Source: a virus. Taken from it: a stretch of DNA of 39,060 bases. The notes beneath the pieces are model-generated. The model was not told the DNA's origin. It worked only from the letters and a program-made list of their open reading frames with translations, and did not search any database. Position 1 is the first letter of the stretch. Each line of letters starts with the position of its first letter. Shown here piece by piece: positions 7,189 to 14,017 of the stretch. The DNA lies in the IMG/VR virus record IMGVR_UViG_3300017963_000145, positions 1 to 39,060 of that record, one strand, 5' to 3'. The translations under genes were made by a program, and so were the position numbers.

Positions 7189-9414
7189 ATGCCATTTATA
7201 GATAGATCCCCGTTGGAATATAACGTTAATACAACCTCTTCTTTTAGGAGATTTGAGGATGCTAGAGCTCCCACCAACGCTGATTATAAGCAATTCAGAG
7301 TCGGTGATCATTGGCTCGATACATCATCAGATGATTGGTATATTTTGTGCTATAGAGATTTGACTATAGGAATCTGGCGTAAAATGGCAGGGACGGGAGG
7401 CGCAGTTGAAAGCTTTATTCCTGACTCTGGAACATCGCCAATAGTCCCAAACGCAGCAAATGAGATAACAATAACAGGAACCAATGGTCTTTCTTTTGTT
7501 GGAGGATTGAATCAGTGGACAGTTCAGTCTGATAACGGTCAATTGATGACACAATTTGCTCTTAGTACAGGAACGTCTCCAGTAGTGCCAGACGCTACTG
7601 GTTTGATTACGCTAACAGATGGTGGTGGCATTACAATGACTGGCGGCTTAAATGCCGTAACTGTTGCGATTGACGCTCCTTTAGATGTTCAATATGGAGG
7701 AACAGGAGTAGCTACTATAACCGATGGAGCATTAATTGTAGGATCTGGCGTAGCTGCAGTAACAGAAGTTGGACCTCTTACAGACGGTCAGCTGGTAATA
7801 GGTTCTACAGGATTAGATCCTGTTGCAGCAAATTTATTATCTGCAGGTGGGACGGTCGCTATTACTAACGGAGCTGGATCAATAAATTTAGAGGCAGGAG
7901 CTGCAGTACCGACTTCATTTGTAACAGACGCTGGAACAGCAACTCCAGCATTGAATGTTCTAAATGTTCTAGGTGGGAATAATATTGGAACAGCTGGTGC
8001 TGCTAATAATCTAACAATTAATGTTAATGGGACAACAGACCATGCGGTCCAGGTTGGAAATGCTACTGCTAGCTTAACATCTCTTGCAGTCGGAACAAAT
8101 GGTCAAGTTTTACTTGGAAGCACAGGCGCTGATCCAGTATTTGGAACGTTAACCTCAACTGGTGGAACTATTACATTTACTCCAGGAGCTGGAACATTAA
8201 ATTTAGAAGCTGGTGGAGGAGTCGTAGCTACTACATATACGGCGGAAGACGCATCAACTTGTTCTCCAGCGGCTGGTAATCTAAATATTGTAGGAACCGC
8301 AACTAATGGTATAAATACCACGGCTGCTGGGAGTACTATGACTGTAGCGATGGCTAGTCCTTATTCTGATGGTGATTTTACTTTTACTACAGCTAGTGCC
8401 GGGACAACAAGGACGTTAACAGCTTCTAACACTGACAATACAAATGCTGCTTCCCATGCTCAGGTTGATATTGTGACTGGTGGGGCGAGTGGGGGTGATC
8501 CTTTTCTTCATCTTGAGGTGGATTCTGTTACAGAATATTCATTTGGGATAGACAATACAACCACAACAGATCTTGTGAAGATAACGACAGGGGCGAGTCC
8601 GTCCGCTGGAACAACATTAATGACAATCGGAAATAATGGAGTAAAGGATTTTGTTGGTTTTTTTGATTATACAGGTCCAGGGGCAACGGGAAATGCAAGT
8701 TTAAGGGTAGAAGATACAATAGTTGGTGGAAATGTAGGTCTTGCTACGTGGAATAATGATAATACAGATACTGATTCAAATTCAGCAGTTGTAGCAAGAG
8801 TTGGTGGGGCGTCAGGAGGTGATCCATTTCATACTTGTGAAATACCAAGTATAGCTGTTGTTTGCTGTGGTATAGATAATTCAGACGGTGATATATACAA
8901 AATAACGAATTCATCAAATCCATCTGTTGGAACAACATTTATGGAAATGACAACGGCGGGAGAATTCACGTATCCAAAACAACCAGCATTCCTAGCATAC
9001 AATGCTTCAAGTGATGCAAATGTCACTGGTGATGGAACCGTAGTGGTTTTACCTTGCGATACGGAGGTTTTTGATCAAAATGCTGATTATAATAACGGAA
9101 CATTTATTTTTACAGCCCCTGTAACTGGAGTATATAACTTTTCGACAGGTTGTATTTTCGGGGCGTTAGGAGCTGCTCATACTTTAGCCTATATCCGTGT
9201 TGTGACCTCAAATAGATCATATAATTCACATACTATTAATGCTGCTAATGCAAGAGATTCAGCAAACCAATTAGGTATTAACATTAATAATTATTGTGAT
9301 ATGGATGCAGCTGATACAGCTTATGTTGATGTAAGAGTAGCAAATAGTACTAAAACTGTTACTATAGCAGGTGGAAGTACAAAAGTATTTTTTAGTGGAG
9401 GGTTAACATGGTAA
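7189..9414 (+). CDS. Long tail fibre with C1q-like tip (741 aa)
   Basis: Residues 1-70 form an attachment domain ('YKQFRVGDHWLDTSSDDWYI') with the same plan as the start of the 37444 spike ('DYALGTTWINEVTNQAW'). A long low-complexity beta-repeat shaft follows, with units such as 'LISAGGTVAITNGAGSINLE' in variant forms. Two modules containing 'GGASGGDPF' and 'FGIDNTTTTD' match those in the 4720 spike. Residues 600-741 ('FLAYNASSDANVTGDGT', 'FTAPVTGVYNFS', 'FFSGGLTW') form a C1q-like jelly-roll head. The shaft and head arrangement is typical of trimeric receptor-binding fibres. It overlaps the following lipoprotein gene by seven bases. Ribosome binding site: AGGAGAG. Confidence 0.8.
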   Translation: MPFIDRSPLEYNVNTTSSFRRFEDARAPTNADYKQFRVGDHWLDTSSDDWYILCYRDLTIGIWRKMAGTGGAVESFIPDSGTSPIVPNAANEITITGTNGLSFVGGLNQWTVQSDNGQLMTQFALSTGTSPVVPDATGLITLTDGGGITMTGGLNAVTVAIDAPLDVQYGGTGVATITDGALIVGSGVAAVTEVGPLTDGQLVIGSTGLDPVAANLLSAGGTVAITNGAGSINLEAGAAVPTSFVTDAGTATPALNVLNVLGGNNIGTAGAANNLTINVNGTTDHAVQVGNATASLTSLAVGTNGQVLLGSTGADPVFGTLTSTGGTITFTPGAGTLNLEAGGGVVATTYTAEDASTCSPAAGNLNIVGTATNGINTTAAGSTMTVAMASPYSDGDFTFTTASAGTTRTLTASNTDNTNAASHAQVDIVTGGASGGDPFLHLEVDSVTEYSFGIDNTTTTDLVKITTGASPSAGTTLMTIGNNGVKDFVGFFDYTGPGATGNASLRVEDTIVGGNVGLATWNNDNTDTDSNSAVVARVGGASGGDPFHTCEIPSIAVVCCGIDNSDGDIYKITNSSNPSVGTTFMEMTTAGEFTYPKQPAFLAYNASSDANVTGDGTVVVLPCDTEVFDQNADYNNGTFIFTAPVTGVYNFSTGCIFGALGAAHTLAYIRVVTSNRSYNSHTINAANARDSANQLGININNYCDMDAADTAYVDVRVANSTKTVTIAGGSTKVFFSGGLTW

Positions 9415-9617
9415 GACTACTAAAAGACCCAACCAAAAGAGAAGGAATCATATCCGCATCCCTAATAGGAATAATGTTTTTGTTTGCAGGCTGTGAGTTG
9501 GTAAAGAAATATCCTCAAGATAATATTATTGAAGAGATTGCAGAAGAAATAATAGAACAAAAAACGGGATTAGATATAGACCTAACGCCATTTTCAAAGG
9601 AGAAACAAGATGAATAA
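9408..9617 (+). CDS. Small putative lipoprotein (69 aa)
   Basis: The 69-residue protein has a basic N-terminus, a hydrophobic stretch ('IISASLIGIMFLFAG') and a Cys directly after it, giving the lipobox-like 'LFAGC' at residues 25-29. The mature part is short and acidic ('IIEEIAEEIIEQKTGLDIDL'). That suits an outer-membrane-anchored lipoprotein, as expected for an o-spanin. Together with the single-pass protein at 9610 it could form a lysis-related pair, but no endolysin lies nearby to support this. The start overlaps the fibre gene, and the end overlaps the next gene, so the three are translationally coupled. Confidence 0.65.
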   Translation: MVRLLKDPTKREGIISASLIGIMFLFAGCELVKKYPQDNIIEEIAEEIIEQKTGLDIDLTPFSKEKQDE

Positions 9618-9768
9618 ATTGAAAACATTTTATACCCATATGCTGATAGTAATACTTATAATACTTATCGTTGCCTTAGTGGGTATCTTCGGTGTTAAAG
9701 GCTTAGATATAAAAAAAGATGTTCCACCAAGTGAAGAGGTAACTAAAGCTTTGTATTTACATCTTTAA
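9610..9768 (+). CDS. Small single-pass membrane protein (52 aa)
   Basis: ATG at 9610 overlaps the end of the preceding gene, whose AAGGAGAAACAAG tail supplies the ribosome binding site. The 52-residue product has one strong transmembrane segment ('MLIVILIILIVALVGIFG', residues 11-28) followed by a short polar tail ('LDIKKDVPPSEEVTKA'). A holin-like, spanin-like or superinfection role is possible but not shown. Its 3' end overlaps the end of the convergent minus-strand gene at 9743 by 26 bases. Confidence 0.65.
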   Translation: MNKLKTFYTHMLIVILIILIVALVGIFGVKGLDIKKDVPPSEEVTKALYLHL

Positions 9769-10078
9769 TCGGTATGGTTATCTTTTCTTCCACTTTCTCT
9801 TTCTTAGCTCTTTTAGGTCTGTTGTAAATGGAAGCTATTTCCCCTATTTCAGCATGCAAGTCTTGTAGCTTCATCATTATTTCTACATGAGAACCCAATT
9901 TTTCCTTAGTATGTGTGTCTATAATTGCTTTTATTTCCTCTATCTTGGTGAAGAAAAGGCCGTAATTGTAGTCCAAGTCTCCTAAGATTTTCTTGCTAGA
10001 GTCTTTCATGTTTTTTTTATGCATAAGGTCTTGAATAATCAATAAAATTATGCATATTATGATAAGTACATATTCCAT
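9743..10078 (-). CDS. Membrane-anchored coiled-coil protein (111 aa)
   Basis: The protein begins with a transmembrane anchor ('YVLIIICIILLIIQDL', residues 3-18). A charged, heptad-like helical region follows ('ILGDLDYNYGLFFTKIEEIK', 'IMMKLQDLHAEIGEIASI'), then a basic tail. This N-in, single-anchor, coiled-coil design resembles inner-membrane spanins or membrane tethers. It is, however, the last gene of the replication block, not of a lysis cassette. A GGAGA ribosome binding site precedes the ATG. No specific family is recognised. Confidence 0.65.
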   Translation of the reverse strand: MEYVLIIICIILLIIQDLMHKKNMKDSSKKILGDLDYNYGLFFTKIEEIKAIIDTHTKEKLGSHVEIMMKLQDLHAEIGEIASIYNRPKRAKKEKVEEKITIPIKDVNTKL

Positions 10079-10086
10079 AAAATCTC

Positions 10087-10347
10087 CTAAAGTTCTATTT
10101 TTTTATGTAGTTCTTTTAATGTAGCATTTAAAATATTGTTAATAGGAGGTTCTCTATCGTAACGTTTTACCCATTTTCCGTTCCTGTAGACATTTCCTAT
10201 GTCCAGCCATTTTCTATCTCCTTTTTCGAAATAAACAATATTTCTGAAGATCTCGAACTTGCCGTTTCCATGGGATACTTTGAAGTCGACGAACCCTTTT
10301 CGGAGTCCTTTATCTTCTGGGATGAAGTCTAAAATCTCAATTTCCAT
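10087..10347 (-). CDS. Hypothetical phage protein (86 aa)
   Basis: The 86-residue protein carries a pattern I have seen in small replication-region phage genes: 'EIEILDFIPEDKGLRKGFVD', then 'EIFRNIVYFEKGDRKWLDIG' and 'VKRYDREP'. The alternating strands and basic/aromatic positions suggest a small beta fold that could bind nucleic acid, possibly SpoVG-like, but I cannot confirm a family. Its start codon lies inside the end of the 41-residue gene upstream, so it is translated by coupling within the minus-strand operon. Confidence 0.6.
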   Translation of the reverse strand: MEIEILDFIPEDKGLRKGFVDFKVSHGNGKFEIFRNIVYFEKGDRKWLDIGNVYRNGKWVKRYDREPPINNILNATLKELHKKIEL

Positions 10348-10462
10348 AAACCCTCTTTATTTGAGCTCTAAGCGCCGATCTTTTTGCAGATGGCAAATTA
10401 TACGTTTTAACCCCGCAAAGGCTCTGGTGGTGCTTTAAAACACGTTTAACTCCCTTTATCAT
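10337..10462 (-). CDS. Tiny basic protein (41 aa), coupled on both sides
   Basis: ATG at 10462 overlaps the stop codon of the upstream Hc1-like gene (ATGA), and its TGA lies 11 bases inside the next gene. The 41-residue product is strongly basic ('MIKGVKRVLKHHQSLCGVKT', 'AKRSALRAQIKRVYGN'). A nucleic-acid-binding role is plausible. It fills the only gap in an otherwise continuously coding operon, which argues that it is real despite its size. Confidence 0.6.
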   Translation of the reverse strand: MIKGVKRVLKHHQSLCGVKTYNLPSAKRSALRAQIKRVYGN

Positions 10463-10656
10463 TTCAGACCTGCAAGGCAACTTAGCTTCCTGAAGTCCTT
10501 TAGTAGCTTCTGAAGCTTGATTGATGTTTTTCTTATTCTTCTAGCTGCTGCTGTAACCCTTTCAGCCTTTCCTAGATCTTTGCATATCTCTTGGATGGCT
10601 TCATGTATCTCATCAACTGTTATTGCTAACAACCATTCTGTACTATCTTTTTCCAT
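10459..10656 (-). CDS. Hc1-like histone H1 homologue (65 aa)
   Basis: The segment 'DLGKAERVTAAARRIRKTSI' followed by 'KLQKLLKDFRKLS' matches the N-terminal domain pattern of the chlamydial histone-like protein Hc1 and the related bacterial 'histone H1' family (GNKAAAQRVRTxTIKLEK-KxYRK type). That family binds and condenses DNA. The lysine-rich repeat tail of true Hc1 is absent, so this is the dimerisation/N-terminal domain only. I place the start at ATG 10656 because GAGGG lies just before it. The ATG at 10668 has no ribosome binding site. In an operon with the replication initiator, it may organise phage or host DNA. Confidence 0.6.
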   Translation of the reverse strand: MEKDSTEWLLAITVDEIHEAIQEICKDLGKAERVTAAARRIRKTSIKLQKLLKDFRKLSCLAGLK

Positions 10657-10683
10657 AAAAACCCTCATTAAAGTGTAGTGTAA

Positions 10684-11718
10684 CTAACTTTCTTTTAAAA
10701 TAGAACATATTTTTTTGTACAATCCTTCTGTTATTTGGTATTTATTTTTTAACAGGTCTAGGAACTTATCTTGGGAGAGGTTGTATTTGTAATCAGAGTT
10801 TTTAGAATCAAACATCTTTTCTCCTGAGAGGATTAGTTTTCCCTTGTTTTTGAGAACTGGGCAGTTTAGGACGCTATACCATTTCTCATATTCCTCATAA
10901 GCCTCTTTGATTTTATCAAGGTTTTGGGGCGTTTTGTGTGCCAAAACGATGTGATCAGCAATATTGTCATATTTCTTTCTTAGTGAAGCTGGAGATTGGA
11001 TGTTAAATAGATTGTCCGGCTTCATAGTGAAGTCTATTGCTTCTATTATTTTACTTTTTGGAATCTTGTCAATTCTAATCATTAGGTCAAAGTCTCTATC
11101 CCAAGTTTTCATCTTTGGAGGTTTTCTGTCAGACCTTCTTTCTTTTAGTTTTTTTAATAAATATTTAGAAAGAAAGTGAGCATCTTCAGATGCGAGAGGA
11201 GCGGGAGCGACGGCCTTCTTTGGAATATCCTTAGCTTTCTCAACTTTCTTTGGTTTACTTTCTTTATTCTTAATATGGTTCTTCTTAATAGGTTCTTCTT
11301 TATGTGCACCACATGCATGACCCTCATGCACGACATGCACTACCCCTCGTGCACCACATGCACTACTAAACTTTTCTTTAAAGTACTCAAAATTTCTAGG
11401 CCATAAATCGGTAATTTGAATTAAATTTGTATCTGGCGATCCATCTTCTTTTTCTCTTTTTTTTATTTTAATGAGCCCTTTTTTTTCTAATTCCTTTTTA
11501 CAGATTATAACTTTTCGTAAGCTAATTTTCGTTTTTTCTGACAATAATTTATTTGAAGCAAAACAAGCGCCTCTGTCACCAGCTATTCTTTTTAAATGAA
11601 TATAAAATGCTAGTTCATATGGATCTAATTCTGTTTCTAAAATAATATTAGGAATTTCAGTTCTGTATTTGTGCAAAGAACTGTGATCTTGAAGCTGAAA
11701 GTTTTGATATTCTGACAT
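10684..11718 (-). CDS. Replication initiator, lambda-O-like, with internal origin (344 aa)
   Basis: Residues 25-115 form a winged-helix domain of the phage replisome-organiser/O type ('ELDPYELAFYIHLKRIAGDR', 'ASNKLLSEKTKISLRKVIIC', 'ELEKKGLIKI'). Residues 116-180 are a low-complexity basic linker. Its codons contain three iteron-like DNA repeats (11304-11365) in different reading frames. The C-terminal domain ('RDFDLMIRIDKIPKSKIIEA', 'SPASLRKKYDNIADHIV') is of the kind that recruits the helicase loader or helicase. Lambda O has the same plan, with the origin inside the gene. The phage encodes no polymerase or helicase, so the host replisome is presumably recruited. Ribosome binding site: CAGGAG before ATG 11718. 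Confidence 0.75.
   Translation of the reverse strand: MSEYQNFQLQDHSSLHKYRTEIPNIILETELDPYELAFYIHLKRIAGDRGACFASNKLLSEKTKISLRKVIICKKELEKKGLIKIKKREKEDGSPDTNLIQITDLWPRNFEYFKEKFSSACGARGVVHVVHEGHACGAHKEEPIKKNHIKNKESKPKKVEKAKDIPKKAVAPAPLASEDAHFLSKYLLKKLKERRSDRKPPKMKTWDRDFDLMIRIDKIPKSKIIEAIDFTMKPDNLFNIQSPASLRKKYDNIADHIVLAHKTPQNLDKIKEAYEEYEKWYSVLNCPVLKNKGKLILSGEKMFDSKNSDYKYNLSQDKFLDLLKNKYQITEGLYKKICSILKES
11304..11365 (-). repeat. Three iterons inside the initiator gene (putative origin)
   Basis: Three 17-base units on the plus strand begin at 11304, 11326 and 11349: GTGCACCACATGCATGA, ATGCACGACATGCACTA and GTGCACCACATGCACTA. Units 2 and 3 are each preceded by CCCTC. Each core is a dyad (TGCA...TGCA). 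The spacing of 22 and 23 bases, about two helical turns, is not a multiple of three, so the repeat is conserved as DNA and not as protein. An AT-rich stretch follows in the direction of transcription, as at the lambda origin. Confidence 0.75.
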
Positions 11719-11737
11719 AATAACTCCTGTTGTTAGT

Positions 11738-11851
11738 GGTGTAACCTGAACAAAGAGCTAGCCTTATAAGAAAATAATCTTTATTATTTAGTTAAATCTA
11801 AAGATCGTGTAAACTTGTTTTCATATAAGGTTAGCTTTGCATTGTGACACC
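11738..11851. repeat. Imperfect inverted repeat upstream of the initiator gene
   Basis: GGTGTAAC...AAAGAGCTAGCCTTATAAGAAA on the left faces a right arm whose complement reads GGTGTCAC...CAAAGCTAACCTTATATGAAA. The arms are about 33-36 bases with a few mismatches, separated by about 45 AT-rich bases. It could be a structured leader, a regulator-binding site or part of the replication control region. Confidence 0.6.
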
Positions 11852-11860
11852 TTTATTTAC

Positions 11861-11898
11861 GAGCTAGTGGTTTGCAGGCCTCTAGCTCATTCTTTTTT
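11861..11898 (+). terminator. Plus-strand terminator-like hairpin
   Basis: GAGCTAG (11861-11867) pairs with CTAGCTC (11882-11888), followed by ATTCTTTTTT. No plus-strand protein gene lies upstream, so it would end a short non-coding transcript. The same GAGCTAG word recurs in the neighbouring inverted repeat, so a protein-binding dyad is an alternative. Confidence 0.5.
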
Positions 11899-12000
11899 AT
11901 AAAGAACATTTATAAGTAAACACATAATAAGAAATTAATTTTTATTTTAACACAAAAAAATGGTTTCTTGTTATTTCTTAAGTTAGAAATTAGAAATTGT

Positions 12001-12031
12001 CCCTTGGGGTTTCCCAGGGGATTTTTCTTTT
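12001..12031 (+). terminator. Plus-strand terminator
   Basis: An 8-bp stem CCCTTGGG (12001-12008) pairs with CCCAGGGG (12013-12020) around a GTTT loop, followed by ATTTTTCTTTT. It has the form of a strong Rho-independent terminator but follows no plus-strand protein gene. Confidence 0.6.
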
Positions 12032-12032
12032 A

Positions 12033-12056
12033 ATAAAAATGCCCCAAGAACGGGGC
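12033..12056 (-). terminator. Minus-strand terminator (second)
   Basis: GCCCC (12041-12045) pairs with GGGGC (12052-12056). Read on the minus strand it is followed by ATTTTTATTA. It is a back-up to the terminator at 12146-12174, or ends a small RNA between them. Confidence 0.6.
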
Positions 12057-12145
12057 AAGTATTCGGTGAAAACAAATATGTTTGAAGCTTCCTTGAACTA
12101 GGAGAAGCAAACAAATCCATACTCTTATATTTTTAAATTAATGGG

Positions 12146-12174
12146 AAGAAAAAAGAGCGGGGATGGCCGCTCTT
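12146..12174 (-). terminator. Terminator of the ERF/YqaJ operon
   Basis: AAGAGCGG (12153-12160) pairs with CCGCTCTT (12167-12174). On the minus strand the hairpin runs into TTTTTTCTT. It lies 25 bases after the exonuclease stop codon. Confidence 0.85.
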
Positions 12175-12198
12175 CTATTGAAATTTCTAACAATATGA

Positions 12199-13074
12199 CT
12201 ATTGTTTATTGCTGAACGTCACACATGGTATGCCTTCCTTGCGATATTTGGCAAGTATATCTTCAGTGATGTCATAGTCATTACAAAACTTAACCCAGTC
12301 AATAGTTCCTTTTCTAGAGAAACGTTTCATTTTAATATTGGCATGAGTGAAAAAGCATTTCTTCCCGCCGTGTAGGCTCTTTAGCTTTGTCTCTATATCT
12401 TTTCTTTCCTGAACAATAGATTGCTCGTTAGCCTTTAATTCTGCCCACTTTTCGGCCAATCCATTAGACATAGCATCAGAGATATATTCCTCATCTCGGT
12501 CAGTTGTGTCGGGAGGGGTGTCTTTTACAACGTACTCCCAGAATTCCTTTGCCTTTTTTACCATTGATAGTTGATATTTAACATCAGGATAAACAGGTAT
12601 CATCGTGTGTTCCGAATCGTCAACATATACAAAGTAATCACATCTATCCGCCTTTGTTACCCACAGTTGCCATTGCATTTGGTCATGATAATAGTCAGGA
12701 ATCTTTAGCTCTAAGGCATTTTCATACAGTCTAAAGGATGTAGGGCATTTTATTTCACAGATAACACCAGCGTTTTCAGTAATGCCATCCAGAGAAGCCA
12801 TTGCTACTTCCCATTCTTTAGAGTACATGACTCTTGGGATTAAAGGAATTCCGTGTAATTCAATATATTTTGCTAATGCCACTGGTTCCATGTCAATACC
12901 ACGTTGCATAGCTGGAGTTGTTTTATCTGGACCCTTTTTACCTGTCTTTTCAAGCCATAAGGTGTAAGGGCTTTTCCAGGGGTTTGTTCCATTAATTATA
13001 GAAATGTCGGAACCACCGATGTGGCTCCTTCTGTTTTCAAACCATTCGGGTGATCTCTGGTCAGTTTTATTCAT
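12199..13074 (-). CDS. YqaJ-family recombination exonuclease (291 aa)
   Basis: This is a lambda-exonuclease-like nuclease of the YqaJ family that resects dsDNA ends for single-strand annealing. 'QRSPEWFENRRSHIGGSDIS' at residues 5-24 is the family's start signature ('R...IGGSD'). The PD-(D/E)xK site is visible: E63 in 'RGIDMEPVA', D96 in 'MASLDGI', and E107-I-K109 in 'VICEIKCP'. The C-terminal 90 residues are helical. It overlaps the ERF annealing gene by eight bases and so is translationally coupled to it, the usual exonuclease/annealing-protein pair. It probably serves recombination-dependent replication or end repair in the host cytoplasm. Confidence 0.92.
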   Translation of the reverse strand: MNKTDQRSPEWFENRRSHIGGSDISIINGTNPWKSPYTLWLEKTGKKGPDKTTPAMQRGIDMEPVALAKYIELHGIPLIPRVMYSKEWEVAMASLDGITENAGVICEIKCPTSFRLYENALELKIPDYYHDQMQWQLWVTKADRCDYFVYVDDSEHTMIPVYPDVKYQLSMVKKAKEFWEYVVKDTPPDTTDRDEEYISDAMSNGLAEKWAELKANEQSIVQERKDIETKLKSLHGGKKCFFTHANIKMKRFSRKGTIDWVKFCNDYDITEDILAKYRKEGIPCVTFSNKQ

Positions 13075-13702
13075 GTTCCATCGCCTCTATTTCTTGTTGT
13101 ATTTTTAATTTTAAAGGTCCCAATTTGTCTCTAGTTATATCATATGGAGTTTTAGCTTGAGCGTACTCCAATATTTCTTCTTGCCTATCTTTATCTAACT
13201 TCTTAAGCAGCCTGGCTACTTCTTTAACTTCAGAAGCAATTAGTTCTTTTTTAGGTCTTCTATGCATTGCCGCTTCTCCATCATCATCATCCCCATTAGC
13301 AGTTACTCCAACAATCGAAGCCCAATTATATCTTCTAAGATAAGTTAGGTAACTACCGATGCTTTGTATATCATTTTTAGGCGGGGTTATTGGCATTTTA
13401 GATTCAATCCACTGTCCTGAAGCATGGCATAAGCGGGTGAATAGATACATTTGATTGCTTCCATTACTCAAAACTCTTTGTATAACAGAAAGTCCATTCT
13501 TAGCCAAGTAAGGTCTGCTAGCTTTTACTATTTGAGATAAATCCGCATAATTACTCTTAAAAAAAGGGTTTTTACTAGTAGTTTTAGCTATTTCTATTTC
13601 CCCCTGAGCCTTAGCCAACGCAGTGAATAGTTCTCCTAATTCAGCACTTTCACTTTGTGGTTTTTGTTGTATTACTTTTACTGCTTCTTCTTTGTTTTCC
13701 AT
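13067..13702 (-). CDS. erf: ERF-family single-strand annealing protein (211 aa)
   Basis: The protein shows the ERF signature. 'NPFFKSNYADLSQIVKASRP' lies at residues 45-64 and 'NGLSVIQ' soon after. 'LCHASGQWIESKMPI', 'IQSIGSYLTYLRRYNWASIV' and the acidic 'ANGDDDDGEA' complete it. ERF proteins form rings on ssDNA and anneal complementary strands, as in phage P22 recombination. The length of 211 residues is typical. The C-terminal part is a helical charged tail ('VKEVARLLKKLDKDRQEEIL'). Its partner exonuclease overlaps its 3' end. An AGGAGAA site precedes ATG 13702. Confidence 0.92.
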   Translation of the reverse strand: MENKEEAVKVIQQKPQSESAELGELFTALAKAQGEIEIAKTTSKNPFFKSNYADLSQIVKASRPYLAKNGLSVIQRVLSNGSNQMYLFTRLCHASGQWIESKMPITPPKNDIQSIGSYLTYLRRYNWASIVGVTANGDDDDGEAAMHRRPKKELIASEVKEVARLLKKLDKDRQEEILEYAQAKTPYDITRDKLGPLKLKIQQEIEAMEHE

Positions 13703-13704
13703 TG

Positions 13705-13902
13705 TTATTCTCCTTGCTTTTCAGCGTAATCTTTTGCGTAAGATATGATATTGAAATCATCAAATCTCATCTCACCATGTGTGTCTTCTATTTCTTCTTT
13801 TGCATACTCAGCAAATTCTTCTGGATTAATAGTTCCATCTACATCATAGCATCCATATAGATCTTCTATTATTTCATTTAGTTCATATTCTCTATCAAAC
13901 AT
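13705..13902 (-). CDS. Small acidic protein, first gene of the recombination operon (65 aa)
   Basis: The 65-residue protein is strongly acidic ('EYELNEIIEDLYGCYDVDGT', 'EEFAEYAKEEIEDTHGE') and not recognised. I choose ATG 13902 because GGAG lies eight bases before it. The in-frame ATG at 13929 lacks a ribosome binding site. It is two bases from the ERF gene and is the first gene transcribed leftward from the regulatory gap. Small acidic proteins in this position are sometimes nuclease inhibitors or DNA mimics, but nothing here proves that. Confidence 0.7.
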   Translation of the reverse strand: MFDREYELNEIIEDLYGCYDVDGTINPEEFAEYAKEEIEDTHGEMRFDDFNIISYAKDYAEKQGE

Positions 13903-13942
13903 AGTTTTCTCCAAAATTTTGTAGTACATTAATTTCTTTGTA

Positions 13943-13958
13943 TGTTAACATACTATCA
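13943..13958. promoter_or_regulatory. Operator 1 of the Cro-like switch
   Basis: TGTTAACATACTATCA overlaps a perfect 14-base palindrome (GTATGTTAACATAC, 13940-13953). It matches operator 2 at 14 of 16 positions and lies 44 bases from it (about four helical turns). It sits in the divergent gap between a leftward operon and the Cro-like gene. Confidence 0.65.
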
Positions 13959-13986
13959 GAAACATTAAATATTACGCAACATAAAA

Positions 13987-14002
13987 TGATAACATATTAT
14001 CA
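13987..14002. promoter_or_regulatory. Operator 2, upstream of the Cro-like gene
   Basis: TGATAACATATTATCA is a near-perfect dyad (TGATAA with TTATCA). It covers a possible -10 (TATTAT, 13995-14000) for the gene starting at 14018. Binding here would shut off that promoter, as expected for Cro-type autoregulation. Confidence 0.65.
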
Positions 14003-14017
14003 AAAAAACATAAAGCT

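Larger units (their letters stand above)
11719..12198. other. 480-base structured gap without a credible protein gene
   Basis: This gap separates the initiator gene from the recombination genes. It holds a long imperfect inverted repeat (11738-11773 against 11819-11851), two plus-strand terminator-like hairpins and two minus-strand terminators, each described separately. No plus-strand gene precedes the plus-strand terminators, so a short plus-strand transcript is possible, comparable in position to lambda oop RNA. A minus-strand promoter for the initiator gene (TTTACA, 17 bases, TAAATA) can be read in the loop of the inverted repeat. Confidence 0.5.

Noticed and set aside
11154-11406. Small frames on both strands within the initiator gene
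   Set aside because: They overlap the iteron and linker region of a well-supported gene and show no start signals.
11983-12120. Minus-strand 45-codon frame in the structured gap
   Set aside because: It runs through two terminator hairpins, lacks a ribosome binding site and has no coherent composition.
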